A stretch of DNA of 64,000 nucleotides from JAPLUA01 sp964625855 (GTDB lineage: Bacteria; Verrucomicrobiota; Verrucomicrobiia; Limisphaerales; UBA8199). Below the pieces are notes generated by a model. It saw nothing but the letters and a program-made list of their open reading frames with translations, did no database searches and had not been told where the DNA came from. Positions 1-8,241 of the stretch are shown piece by piece (positions within the stretch are counted from its first letter, which is position 1; the number at the start of each line of letters is the position of its first letter). The stretch is taken from assembly GCA_964625855.1 (NCBI GenBank), contig CAZVFC010000031.1, positions 39,004 through 103,003 of the forward strand, read 5' to 3'. A program made the position numbers and the translations under genes.

Positions 1-630
1 GGCGCACTCACGGCCCCTGACAACACCAGTTTCCGGCTCCAGGTCATGGTCAGGTCCAACTCTCCCTCGGGCTGTCTCATCGGGTTGCGCAAGGGCGGCA
101 CCGGCTTCACCACCACCTTTGATGGCACTGAACGCCACGCCGGCGACACCGTGCTGCTGGTCGGCAGGTACGACTTCACTGCATCGCCCAACGCCGTCGC
201 GCTGTGGATCAATCCCAGCGCCTCAGCCTTCGGCGGAGCCTCCGAGCCCACCGGCGGTTTTCTCTCCGTCAACACCGGCACGGACGGATTCACGATAGAC
301 CGCTTTAACATGAGGCAGAATACCGCCGCCAGTGTTCCAGCAGCGATGCAATGGGACGAGCTGCGGTTCGGCCTTTCGTGGGCGACGGTGACTCCGCCTG
401 CGACGGCGGTCGTGACCACGCTGACCGACGTGACGAAGCTCCCAGGCGGGGCGTTTCAGTTCGCCTACACGAACAGCTCCGTGCTCAACGGTAGCATCTA
501 TGCCTCGACCAACCTGACCATTTGGGTTGCTGTGGGCCCGGCCATGCAAATCTCGTCTGGTCTGTTCCAGTTCACCGACACCGCGGCCACGAACTACCCG
601 CGCCGGTTTTACCAGCTTCGCTCTCCCTAG
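1..630 (+). CDS. Secreted LamG-like protein, C-terminal part (5' truncated)
   Basis: The reading frame is open from base 1, so the start lies outside the window; the first internal ATG is at 46 but the residues before it continue the same domain. About 209 residues are visible. They align closely with the last 200 residues of the next gene (962-3676), sharing blocks such as SNSPSG, ERHAG, VLLVG, DRFNMRQNT and AAMQWDELR. This is a beta-rich LamG/concanavalin-like module followed by a C-terminal segment with ASTNLTIW and a final FYQLRSP. Such tails are common on exported proteins of this phylum. Function is unknown; it is probably carbohydrate- or surface-binding. The tandem position suggests gene duplication. 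Confidence 0.8.
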   Translation, partial: GALTAPDNTSFRLQVMVRSNSPSGCLIGLRKGGTGFTTTFDGTERHAGDTVLLVGRYDFTASPNAVALWINPSASAFGGASEPTGGFLSVNTGTDGFTIDRFNMRQNTAASVPAAMQWDELRFGLSWATVTPPATAVVTTLTDVTKLPGGAFQFAYTNSSVLNGSIYASTNLTIWVAVGPAMQISSGLFQFTDTAATNYPRRFYQLRSP

Positions 631-669
631 ACTCCGATAGATGCAAGTGCAAAACGAAAGGCGACACCG

Positions 670-852
670 CCTGGGGCGTATCTCGACACCGCCGCCGGAG
701 CGCGGCTGTCCTCAGCCGCAGCAGCCCCGACTATGCGGGCCCCCCCAGTGTCCCGAGATCCATTTCCTTCCGCACGTGCTGCGGCTGAGGACAGCCGCGC
801 TCCGCCTCTGTCTCGATTGCCGAAGGTGGTGGTCGTGTCAAGATACGCCCCA
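670..852. repeat. Palindromic (MITE-like) element with 27-bp perfect arms
   Basis: Positions 697-723 and 777-803 are exact reverse complements (27 of 27; the left arm begins GGAGCGCGGCTGTCC). Outside them, 670-696 and 826-852 are also largely complementary, sharing GGGGCGTATCT and GACAC. The whole is an imperfect inverted repeat of about 180 bp. It lies between the two secreted paralogues, and the long open frame that runs through it looks fortuitous. No transposase is present, so it would be a non-autonomous repeat. Confidence 0.8.
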
Positions 853-961
853 CCGGCTGCCGCAAGCCTTGACTCGCCCAGCTCCTGCTCCTGTAGCCGC
901 CGACGTCAGTCGGCGCCTTCTTTCCGGTGCGAGTCGGCGCGTTCCTTCCGCTGCGAAAATC

Positions 962-3676
962 GTGCCTATTCACGCCGGCAGCTTCGTCCGAACGGCCAGC
1001 CGCCTGCGCTGTTGGATCTCCGGATTAGTGGCTCTGGTTGCCGTTGCAGTGGGGATTTCGCCCTGGGCTGGCCAGGCCCAGGTCGGCAAGGCCCACCAAA
1101 TGCTCATCAATCGCGGCCTGCAGGTGCAGGGACTTGTCGCCACCTATGACACGTTCCACCTCAGCACCTACTCGAATGCGAACTACACCGCCGTCATTTG
1201 GCTGTGGGATCCGCCGCGGTCGTATAATTCCGTGTCGCAACTGGGCGCGGCGCCCGGCTTCCCCTGGGCGCGCTGGGTGGCCGACGAGGCGGACATGCCC
1301 CCCCTCGGTGGCGAGTCACCCTACCTGAGCCAGCTCGTGAACCTGCAACTGGCCGATGAGTGGCACCTCAACGACGGCGCTACCCGGACCCGCGCCGTCA
1401 ATTGGTTCAATGCCGTCCGCACCAACTGGCCCAACACCATTCTCTCGGCGAACAATTGGGGCGGGCAGGTGAGCGATGCCAATCTCATTGACTTCATCAC
1501 CCGCGCCCAGCCGGATATGATTTGCTTCGACACCTACCCGTGGAAGTCCGTGTATGATGTCAACGCCCCCGGCCATATCGGCCCGCCCATCGGGGGGCCG
1601 CCGACCGGCTGGTACGGCAACTTGCGCACCTACCGGGACATCTCACGCGCGTTCAACATTCCCTTCGGCAGCTATGTGCAGACGTTCCACGCGGTGGAGG
1701 AATACGGCGCCTTCAACGTCTATCGCAATCCCTCGCTTTCGGAACTGCGCCTGAACCATTTCGGCGCCCTGGCGTTCAACTCGAAGATGCTCATTGACTT
1801 CGTCTATAACAACGGCTCCTCCTCGCTGTTCAATCCGCCGGGGGGCGACAGCAATCCGAACGCGCTCTACTACGAGAAGGCCGACTGCGCGCTGCGTGCC
1901 CGCAATTTCGGCAAGGCGCTCGTGCGGCTCAAACCCATCAACGAGGCCACCTCCTCATGGACCACCAGCATTATGTTTGTCCGGGGCAAAGACCCGAACG
2001 GCGCGCTGAATCCGATTCCCGTCAACTTCCGTGCGGGCACCGGCGGCACTGACCCGAACACGGATTGGGTGGCGGACCGGAACGACCCATACCTGCGCGG
2101 CTGGGTGGTGACTAACGCCGGTACGAAGAACAACGGCCAACCCGGCGACGTGATCATCGCCTGGCTCAAGCTGCTCGATGAAAGCTTCGATGGCTCGCAG
2201 CACACGAACGAGCTCTACTTCATGGTCGTCAATGGTCTGACCGCCACGAACGGCACCGCCGGCGACTGCGCGCAGGAGATCAAACTGAATTTCCTCAACA
2301 CCTTTAGCGCCGTTGAGCTGCTCGACCCGCTGACCGGGCTGGCCCAGGCGCAGGTCCTGCCCATCGTCAACACGCGGCGGCAACTGGTCCTGAACCTCAA
2401 CGGTGGCGACGCGGCGCTGTTCAAGATCGCTGACGGGGCGCCATTCGTGGGCGCTGAGTTCGCCGGTCCGCCCGTGATTATCAGTCAGCCCGCAAGTCGA
2501 ACCAGCCTTGTTGGCTCAACCGCCGGATTCACCGTCGCTGCTGATGGCGCGCCGCCGCTGACCTATCAATGGCGCAGGAACGGGACAAATCTGGTGAATG
2601 TCGGCAATATTTCAGGGGCAACCTCACCGACGCTGATTCTCTCGAGCGTGACCTTGGTGGATGGCGCGAGCTATGACGTGGTTGTGAGCGGCACTGCCAG
2701 CGTGACAAGCTCTCCGCCGGCAATTCTGACCGTTACGACTAACCCGGCGGGCCAGTTACTGTTCTACGAGCCGTTTGAGTACCCGAACATTGGCGGCCCG
2801 GTCAGCAGCAACACGCCCGCCAACTGGGCTCATGGTGGCGCGGGCGCGAACGACCTCAACGTGGCGCATGGCAGCCTGTCCTTTCCCGGGTTCGCAGTGG
2901 CGCATGGCAACAGCGTCACTAACGGCGGTGCCGGGCTCGGCACGCGGCGTCTGCTCGGCACGAACCTCAGCACTGGCGCCGTTTACTTCTCGGCCCTGTT
3001 CCGCATCAACGACCTCGGATTCGGCGTCTGGAACGGGGCCGCAACGCAAGTCGGCATGCTGACGGCGCCCCTCAACACCAGCCACCCGCTCCAGATCATG
3101 GTCAAGTCCAACTCACCCTCGGGCTACCTCTTCGGCGTGCAAAAGCCGGCTGGTTCCGCCTCGTTCGACACGGTCGAACGTCACGCGGGCGAGACGGTGT
3201 TGCTGGTCGGCAAATATGACTTTACGGTGGTGCCCAATGCCGTGTCCCTGTGGATCAACCCCGCTCCCGCCACCCTTGGCGCAGCGTCTGAGCCCGCCGT
3301 CGGATTCATTTCGCAGATTAGCGGCACGGACGGACTCACGGTTGACCGCTTCAACATGCGCCAGAATACCACCGCCAGTGTGCCCGCCGCCATGCAGTGG
3401 GACGAACTGCGGATCGGCTCCTCGTGGGCGAGCGTGACGCTGCCGTCGTCGGAGGCGCCTACGGTCTTGACCAGCGTGACGAGCCTTTCGGACGGAGCCT
3501 TTCGGTTCTCTTACACCAACGGCGGGAACGCAACCGGTACCGTCTATGCCTCCACGAACCTGACCGACTGGGTAGCCACCTGTACCGCCGCGCAAGTCTC
3601 GACCGGCCTGTTCCAGTTCACGGACGTGTCGGCGACCAATTACCCTGGCCGCTTCTACAAACTACGCTCGCCTTAG
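962..3676 (+). CDS. Secreted multidomain protein: glycosidase-like barrel, Ig-like and LamG-like modules
   Basis: The frame is open from 641, but the first 107 codons cross a palindromic repeat and have no protein character. A GTG at 962 is followed by a credible signal peptide (arginines, then a hydrophobic run ending WAGQAQ), so I place the start there; the product is about 904 residues. Residues 40-400 resemble a TIM-barrel glycoside hydrolase (DEWHLND, DMICFDTYPW, ALAFNSKMLIDF), but I cannot name a family or catalytic pair. Residues about 500-590 form an Ig-like domain (YQWRRNGTNL). Residues 598-823 are LamG-like. The C-terminal 75 residues end FYKLRSP and match the truncated paralogue upstream. 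It is probably an exported polysaccharide-degrading or -binding protein. Confidence 0.75.
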   Translation: MPIHAGSFVRTASRLRCWISGLVALVAVAVGISPWAGQAQVGKAHQMLINRGLQVQGLVATYDTFHLSTYSNANYTAVIWLWDPPRSYNSVSQLGAAPGFPWARWVADEADMPPLGGESPYLSQLVNLQLADEWHLNDGATRTRAVNWFNAVRTNWPNTILSANNWGGQVSDANLIDFITRAQPDMICFDTYPWKSVYDVNAPGHIGPPIGGPPTGWYGNLRTYRDISRAFNIPFGSYVQTFHAVEEYGAFNVYRNPSLSELRLNHFGALAFNSKMLIDFVYNNGSSSLFNPPGGDSNPNALYYEKADCALRARNFGKALVRLKPINEATSSWTTSIMFVRGKDPNGALNPIPVNFRAGTGGTDPNTDWVADRNDPYLRGWVVTNAGTKNNGQPGDVIIAWLKLLDESFDGSQHTNELYFMVVNGLTATNGTAGDCAQEIKLNFLNTFSAVELLDPLTGLAQAQVLPIVNTRRQLVLNLNGGDAALFKIADGAPFVGAEFAGPPVIISQPASRTSLVGSTAGFTVAADGAPPLTYQWRRNGTNLVNVGNISGATSPTLILSSVTLVDGASYDVVVSGTASVTSSPPAILTVTTNPAGQLLFYEPFEYPNIGGPVSSNTPANWAHGGAGANDLNVAHGSLSFPGFAVAHGNSVTNGGAGLGTRRLLGTNLSTGAVYFSALFRINDLGFGVWNGAATQVGMLTAPLNTSHPLQIMVKSNSPSGYLFGVQKPAGSASFDTVERHAGETVLLVGKYDFTVVPNAVSLWINPAPATLGAASEPAVGFISQISGTDGLTVDRFNMRQNTTASVPAAMQWDELRIGSSWASVTLPSSEAPTVLTSVTSLSDGAFRFSYTNGGNATGTVYASTNLTDWVATCTAAQVSTGLFQFTDVSATNYPGRFYKLRSP

Positions 3677-3940
3677 ACCCGGGTGGGGCAGGGGCAGGAA
3701 TCGGTAGCGACGTGTTCTGCGTTTCGCATACGAGCCGGATGCCCAGGACGCGACCATCGTAGGGGTAGTTAGCATGCACCGCCAACGGATTGAGCCAATG
3801 AGGAGGAGCGCGTTTAGTGTTTTCCCGTATTCGGGTTTGTCCCTTGAGTTGGGGGCGGGCCTGTGCCAACGTGCGGTCCACATGAGTGGTTCCGGATTCA
3901 CCGTCGTGCGCGCTGCCCCAGGTTTGGGTGGGCTTGCTTG

Positions 3941-5176
3941 ATGGCCGCAGGTTTCAACCGTTGGTTGATCGCAGTCATGGGCACGGTGCTGCAACTGTGC
4001 CTCGGCTCGGTCTATGCCTGGAGTTACTTCCAGAAACCGCTGGTGGAGGGCTACGGCTGGAGCAACACGCAGGTGGCCTGGACGTTTAGCCTGGGGATTG
4101 GGTTGCTTGGCCTGGCTGCGGCGGTCGGCGGCATTAGCCTGCCGCGGTTTGGACCACGCAAGCTGGCCGTTACCGGCAGCCTGCTCTACGGCATCGGCTA
4201 CCTTCTGGCGGCGCTGGCGCTGCGGTGGAAGGTGCTGTGGTTGTTGTGGCTGGGGTTTGGCGTGGTTGGTGGGATCGGGCTGGGGCTGGGTTACGTGACG
4301 CCAGTGGCGACCGCGGCGAAGTGGTTTCCAGACAAGAAGGGACTCGTCACCGGGCTGGTGGTGATGGGGTTTGGATTCGGCGCGCTGCTGATGAGCAAGG
4401 CCATCGCGCCGGGGCTGAACGCGGCCTTCGCGGGGCAACTGCCGCTGGTGTTCGCCGGGGCTGGTTTGATCGTCGGTGGCGTGGGCTTGCTGGCCGCGAT
4501 GACGCTGCGCGATCCGCCCGCACTGGAGACACTCGCCGGCGGGCAATCATGCGCTGCGCCGCGAGCCCCGCACGAGCTGTGGTCGCGGCAGTTCTTGCTG
4601 ATGTGGCTGGTGTTCTTCTGCAACATCACGGCGGGCATCGCGATCATCGGGTTTCAGTCGCCGCTGCTGCAGGATTTGTGGCGGAAGGCGGACGCGACTT
4701 TGCCGACGGCGACACTGGCGGCTTATGGGGCGACGTTGATTGCCGCGAGTTCAGTCTTCAACGGCCTGGGCCGGCTGGTGTGGGGCGGAATCTCAGACCG
4801 CATCGGCCAATTGCGCACCTTCCGCGTCATCCTCGCCACGCAGGTGGCCGCATTCGGAGCGCTGGTGGTCGTCCGCAGCCCGTGGGTCTTTGGCATCCTG
4901 ATTTGCTATGTGCTGCTCTGCTACGGCGGAGGCTTCGGGGTGATGCCGTCTTTTGTGCTGAACACCTTTGGCAACCGGCTGATGCCGGTGATGTATGGCT
5001 GCGTCTTAACGGCGTGGTCCGCCGCCGGGGTGGTCGGCCCACAAGTGATCGCTCGCCTGAAGGACCATTGCGGCGCCCAGGCATCGGTCTATGCGTTTGG
5101 CCTGGGGGCCGGCTTGCTGGCGCTGGGCTTCTCATTGACATGGCTGCTGCGCCACCCCAAAGAAGCAGCGGCTTGA
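3941..5176 (+). CDS. MFS transporter, oxalate/formate antiporter (OFA) type
   Basis: I chose the ATG at 3941 (MAAGFNRW) because upstream codons in the frame are charged and unlike a carrier N-terminus. The product is about 411 residues with some 12 hydrophobic segments. The first helix (MGTVLQLCLGSVYAWSYF) and following residues fit the OFA branch of the major facilitator superfamily, as do the RFGPRK loop between helices 2 and 3 and the GRLVWGGISDRIG loop in the second half. OFA members exchange small mono- or dicarboxylates such as oxalate and formate; the substrate here cannot be read from sequence. It stands alone, convergent with osmC. Confidence 0.85.
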   Translation: MAAGFNRWLIAVMGTVLQLCLGSVYAWSYFQKPLVEGYGWSNTQVAWTFSLGIGLLGLAAAVGGISLPRFGPRKLAVTGSLLYGIGYLLAALALRWKVLWLLWLGFGVVGGIGLGLGYVTPVATAAKWFPDKKGLVTGLVVMGFGFGALLMSKAIAPGLNAAFAGQLPLVFAGAGLIVGGVGLLAAMTLRDPPALETLAGGQSCAAPRAPHELWSRQFLLMWLVFFCNITAGIAIIGFQSPLLQDLWRKADATLPTATLAAYGATLIAASSVFNGLGRLVWGGISDRIGQLRTFRVILATQVAAFGALVVVRSPWVFGILICYVLLCYGGGFGVMPSFVLNTFGNRLMPVMYGCVLTAWSAAGVVGPQVIARLKDHCGAQASVYAFGLGAGLLALGFSLTWLLRHPKEAAA

Positions 5177-5306
5177 CCCGCCACGCGTGCAGATACCCGC
5201 TTTCTGTGACCGAGGGCGCGGGGCGCGCCTACAAATCCAGTTCCGGACCGCGAGTTCTGGGCGCGCGAGGCCTATGTCGCGACCCGGGAAGCCAAAGCAT
5301 AAATGA

Positions 5307-5337
5307 GCGAGGCGGCCAGCCGGAGCTGGCGCCTCGC
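5307..5337. terminator. Hairpin between convergent genes
   Basis: GCGAGGC(G)GCCAGC pairs with GCTGGCGCCTCGC around a CGGA loop, with one bulged base. It lies between the end of the MFS gene and the end of osmC, 24 bp from the osmC stop. There is no T-run, so it is either a factor-assisted bidirectional terminator or a small repeat. Confidence 0.45.
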
Positions 5338-5360
5338 GGTTTGGAGGTAGCGCGGCGGGA

Positions 5361-5933
5361 TCAGACCTTCTCCACGTCAACCTTGATCTTCACCGGGTTG
5401 GCGAGCGTGTCATAGACCGGGGATTTTTTGAGCAGCTCCCGGATCGTGGCTTCATCGGCGTCGCCCTTGACGCGGAACTTGACACGGATCTCGCGGTAGC
5501 CCGGACGCACGTTCGGATCGAGGTCGAGCAGGCCCTGAAGGTCAATGTCGCCCTCGTATTCGCTCTCGATGCTTTCGATGTTCAGGCCGCGGCTCGCGCT
5601 GTGATAAACGAGCGTGGTGGTCATGCAGCCGGAAAGTCCGGCCAGCACGTATTCCACCGGGTTGGCGCCCTTGTCTTCACCCAAAAGGACAGCGGGCTCG
5701 TCGGCATGCATCGTGAACGGCTGCTTATGCTCCATTTCCTGGCAGGTGCCGTAGAACCCGTCCACGGTCGCCACGTTATGTCCGCCAATGTCCCACTGGT
5801 TACGGGCGCGGAACTCGAATTGCCCCAGGTCCGGCTGCTGCCGGACGGCCTCGATGGTTGCGGCCAGGGCGGTCACGTTCACGCCATTGGTCATCTGTGC
5901 TTTGCGCTCGATTGTATTCGTTGTCATATTCAT
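5361..5933 (-). CDS. OsmC family peroxide-response protein
   Basis: A 190-residue protein of the OsmC/Ohr superfamily, whose members reduce organic hydroperoxides with a pair of cysteines. The family signature is visible as NPVEYVLAGLSGC (Cys103 second in the pair), followed by the central-helix pattern and the strand-rich C-terminus (GYREIRVKFRVKGD). Cys64 (YGTCQEM) may be the partner, although its position is earlier than usual, so a non-peroxidase OsmC-like role remains possible. A candidate sigma-54 promoter lies about 80 bp upstream and a sigma-54 activator is the next gene upstream on the same strand, so regulation by that activator is likely. Confidence 0.88.
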   Translation of the reverse strand: MNMTTNTIERKAQMTNGVNVTALAATIEAVRQQPDLGQFEFRARNQWDIGGHNVATVDGFYGTCQEMEHKQPFTMHADEPAVLLGEDKGANPVEYVLAGLSGCMTTTLVYHSASRGLNIESIESEYEGDIDLQGLLDLDPNVRPGYREIRVKFRVKGDADEATIRELLKKSPVYDTLANPVKIKVDVEKV

Positions 5934-6014
5934 TCTCTTTCTTGGTTGTCAGTTATGTTGTTTCTTTGCTCTACGCGCTGGTTCTCTGCTCCAACGCGCT
6001 TGCAGGAGGACGAA

Positions 6015-6030
6015 TGCCGGATCGGTGCCA
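6015..6030 (-). promoter_or_regulatory. Candidate sigma-54 (-24/-12) promoter for osmC
   Basis: On the minus strand the sequence is TGGCACCGATCCGGCA. The -24 GG and -12 GC have the required 10-bp separation and the TGGCAC block is perfect; the usual TTGC is CGGC. Transcription would begin near 6004, giving an untranslated leader of about 70 nt before the osmC ATG at 5933. The neighbouring gene encodes a sigma-54 activator, which supports the call. Confidence 0.55.
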
Positions 6031-6132
6031 ACCCGTTCCAACGCGCGTAATGCGGGCAGCATCAAGGGTTTAGGCAAAGTGCTTGTGGGGGATGCGGGTC
6101 TCCGGATTTCGGGGATGACGAGATTTCGGGAG

Positions 6133-6146
6133 TCTCGTGCGCGAGA
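6133..6146. promoter_or_regulatory. Possible upstream activator site
   Basis: TCTCG-TGCG-CGAGA is a perfect 5-bp inverted repeat about 105-130 bp upstream of the candidate -24/-12 promoter. That is a usual distance for the binding site of an enhancer-binding activator that loops to sigma-54 polymerase. It is just past the stop codon of the activator gene. The assignment is positional only. Confidence 0.3.
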
Positions 6147-6176
6147 TAGCGTGAGCGGGCCGGACCGCGCGGAGGC

Positions 6177-8111
6177 TCAGGCCGCCGGACGGCGAATATT
6201 CAGGACTTTCATGCGAGAGCCCAGGGTCGTGGGGGGAATTCCTAACAGCCGCGCCGCGCCACTTTCCCCGGAAATGCGCCAACCGCAGGATTCCAGGGCA
6301 CGAATGATGTTTGAGCGTTCGAAGTCCTCGAACTCGCGCGTGGTGAGAACGCGGATGGTGGCTTCCGGCGCGGGGGCAGCGGTCTTTGCCGGAGCCACGG
6401 GCGAGGCGGTGAAGCCCGCGAGGGCGCGTTCGAGCTGGAGCTCGGGACCGGAGGTCAGAATGATGGCGCGCTCGATGACGTTCTGCAGCTCGCGCACGTT
6501 CCCGGGCCAGTCGTAGCTGCGCAGGAGCCGGACGTGAGCGTCGGTCAAGGGGCCGATCCGCTTTCCCAGGCGGCGCACGAAGCGCCGGATGAAGGCGGCA
6601 GCGAGCTGTTCGATGTCGCCGCCGCGCTCACGCAAGGGCGGGATGTGGATGGGGAACACGTGCAGGCGGAAATACAGGTCTTCGCGGAACTTGCCCTCAG
6701 CGGCCATCTGCCGGAGGTCGCGATGGGTGGCGGCCAGCACGCGCACGTCCACGTGGACCGTGCGGGCGGCGCCCAGGGGTTCGAACTCGCCCTCCTGCAG
6801 CACGCGCAGGAGCTTGGGCTGAAGTTCGAGCGGCAGCTCGCCTACTTCGTCGAGGAAGATCGTGCCGCCGTTGGCGAGCGCGAACCGGCCCTCGCGCCGT
6901 GCCACGGCGCCAGTGAAAGCGCCGCGCTCGTGGCCGAAGAACTCGCTTTCGATGAGGTTGGCCGGCACCGCGGCGCAATTGACCGTCACGAAGGGTTTGC
7001 CGGCCCGATTGCTGGCGGCGTGGATCGAGCGCGCGACCAGTTCCTTGCCCGTGCCGGTCTCGCCCGTGATGAGCACAGTGGTGTCGGTCTTGGCCACCTG
7101 CTTGATCGCACCGAACACAGCCTGCATGCAGTCGCTGCGACCGAGGAGGTCGCCTTGCCCGGGCAGGTCTCGGACGGCTTCGCGGAGGTATTCCGCCTCC
7201 TGCGTGAGCAACTGAATTTGGCGCTCCGCCTCCAGGCGTTCATCCGCGTTGCGGAGGATCAAGGTGTAGAAGACCTCACGGCGGTTCTCGAAACGCGAGA
7301 GTGTGGCCTCTGCCGGGAACACGGAATGATCCCAGCGCCGCGCGACGAAATCCTGCGGCACCCACAACTGCTGCTTTCCCTGGGGCCGGGTTTTAATCTC
7401 CTTCGCAAACGCCTCGACGCGCGCCAGGCTCTCCGGGGCGAGGAAATCCTTGAGGCTCTCGCCGAGCAAATCCTCCGCGGTGCAGCCCAGCAGGCGCTCC
7501 GCCGCCGGGTTAGCGCGAACAATCTCCAGCCGCCCGTCCAGCACGATGATGGCGTCCATAGCGCTCTGGATCAGAAGGGCCAACTGCTCCTCCCGCGCGC
7601 GCGCCGCGTGCTCGGCCTTCAGGCGCCGGTGCTCGGCGGCGGCGCGGGCGGCAAAGATCTCGAAGAGAGCGATCGCCCGCTCGTCCCGCGGCATGGGCTT
7701 GTCATCCAGAACCGATAGATGGCCCATGACGCTGCCGTTGGTGTCCAGCAGCGGCGCACCGAGGTAGCTGACGGCGTTCAGCGGCACCAGGTCGTCGTCG
7801 CGGGGAAACAGCTCGATGAGCCGGTCAGGGATGTGGATGAGCTTGCGGGACTCGACGACATTAGCGCAAGCCGTGCCGGCGATGGGGTATTCATAGTGCT
7901 CGACATAGCCACCCTTGAGCCACATGGCCAGCGCGCGCAGGCGCTTTTGCTCCGGCAGATATTCGGTGGCCCAGGCGCCCAGGGTGCCCAGGGCCTCGGC
8001 CAGGTTACGGACCAGCGCGCGAAAGAATTCGCTGCCCGTCTCCGAGGCAGTGCCGGCAACGACGAGTCGCAAGGCGGCCTCGGTTGCGGGCTTGGTTGAA
8101 TCACTTGTCAT
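6177..8111 (-). CDS. Sigma-54-dependent transcriptional activator (GAF-PAS-AAA+-HTH)
   Basis: The 644-residue product has the full layout of an enhancer-binding activator. Residues about 20-165 are a GAF-like sensor, 180-300 a PAS domain (SAMDAIIVLDGRLEIVRANP), and 335-560 the AAA+ ATPase with Walker A GETGTGKE near 350, the sigma-54 contact loop GAFTGA near 398 and Walker B GGTIFLDE. Residues 600-640 are a Fis-type helix-turn-helix. The architecture is NorR/FhlA-like and it lacks a receiver domain, so it senses a ligand or redox state rather than a kinase. The ligand is unknown. The nearest target with a -24/-12 promoter is the downstream osmC. Confidence 0.92.
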   Translation of the reverse strand: MTSDSTKPATEAALRLVVAGTASETGSEFFRALVRNLAEALGTLGAWATEYLPEQKRLRALAMWLKGGYVEHYEYPIAGTACANVVESRKLIHIPDRLIELFPRDDDLVPLNAVSYLGAPLLDTNGSVMGHLSVLDDKPMPRDERAIALFEIFAARAAAEHRRLKAEHAARAREEQLALLIQSAMDAIIVLDGRLEIVRANPAAERLLGCTAEDLLGESLKDFLAPESLARVEAFAKEIKTRPQGKQQLWVPQDFVARRWDHSVFPAEATLSRFENRREVFYTLILRNADERLEAERQIQLLTQEAEYLREAVRDLPGQGDLLGRSDCMQAVFGAIKQVAKTDTTVLITGETGTGKELVARSIHAASNRAGKPFVTVNCAAVPANLIESEFFGHERGAFTGAVARREGRFALANGGTIFLDEVGELPLELQPKLLRVLQEGEFEPLGAARTVHVDVRVLAATHRDLRQMAAEGKFREDLYFRLHVFPIHIPPLRERGGDIEQLAAAFIRRFVRRLGKRIGPLTDAHVRLLRSYDWPGNVRELQNVIERAIILTSGPELQLERALAGFTASPVAPAKTAAPAPEATIRVLTTREFEDFERSNIIRALESCGWRISGESGAARLLGIPPTTLGSRMKVLNIRRPAA

Positions 8112-8241
8112 AGGCTCTGTTCACAAGAACACCCGCCATGACTATACCTCTCAGACGGCTTGCCGCAAATCGGGCTCACTGTGCCGAATCTGCAAGTTTT
8201 GACCTTTTCCCTGCCCACTGAATAGATGAGTATGCAGGACT

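Noticed and set aside
641..961. Continuous reading frame that would add 107 residues to the secreted glycosidase-like protein
   Set aside because: It crosses a palindromic repeat, is rich in Arg/Pro/Cys without domain character, and the signal peptide begins only after GTG 962.
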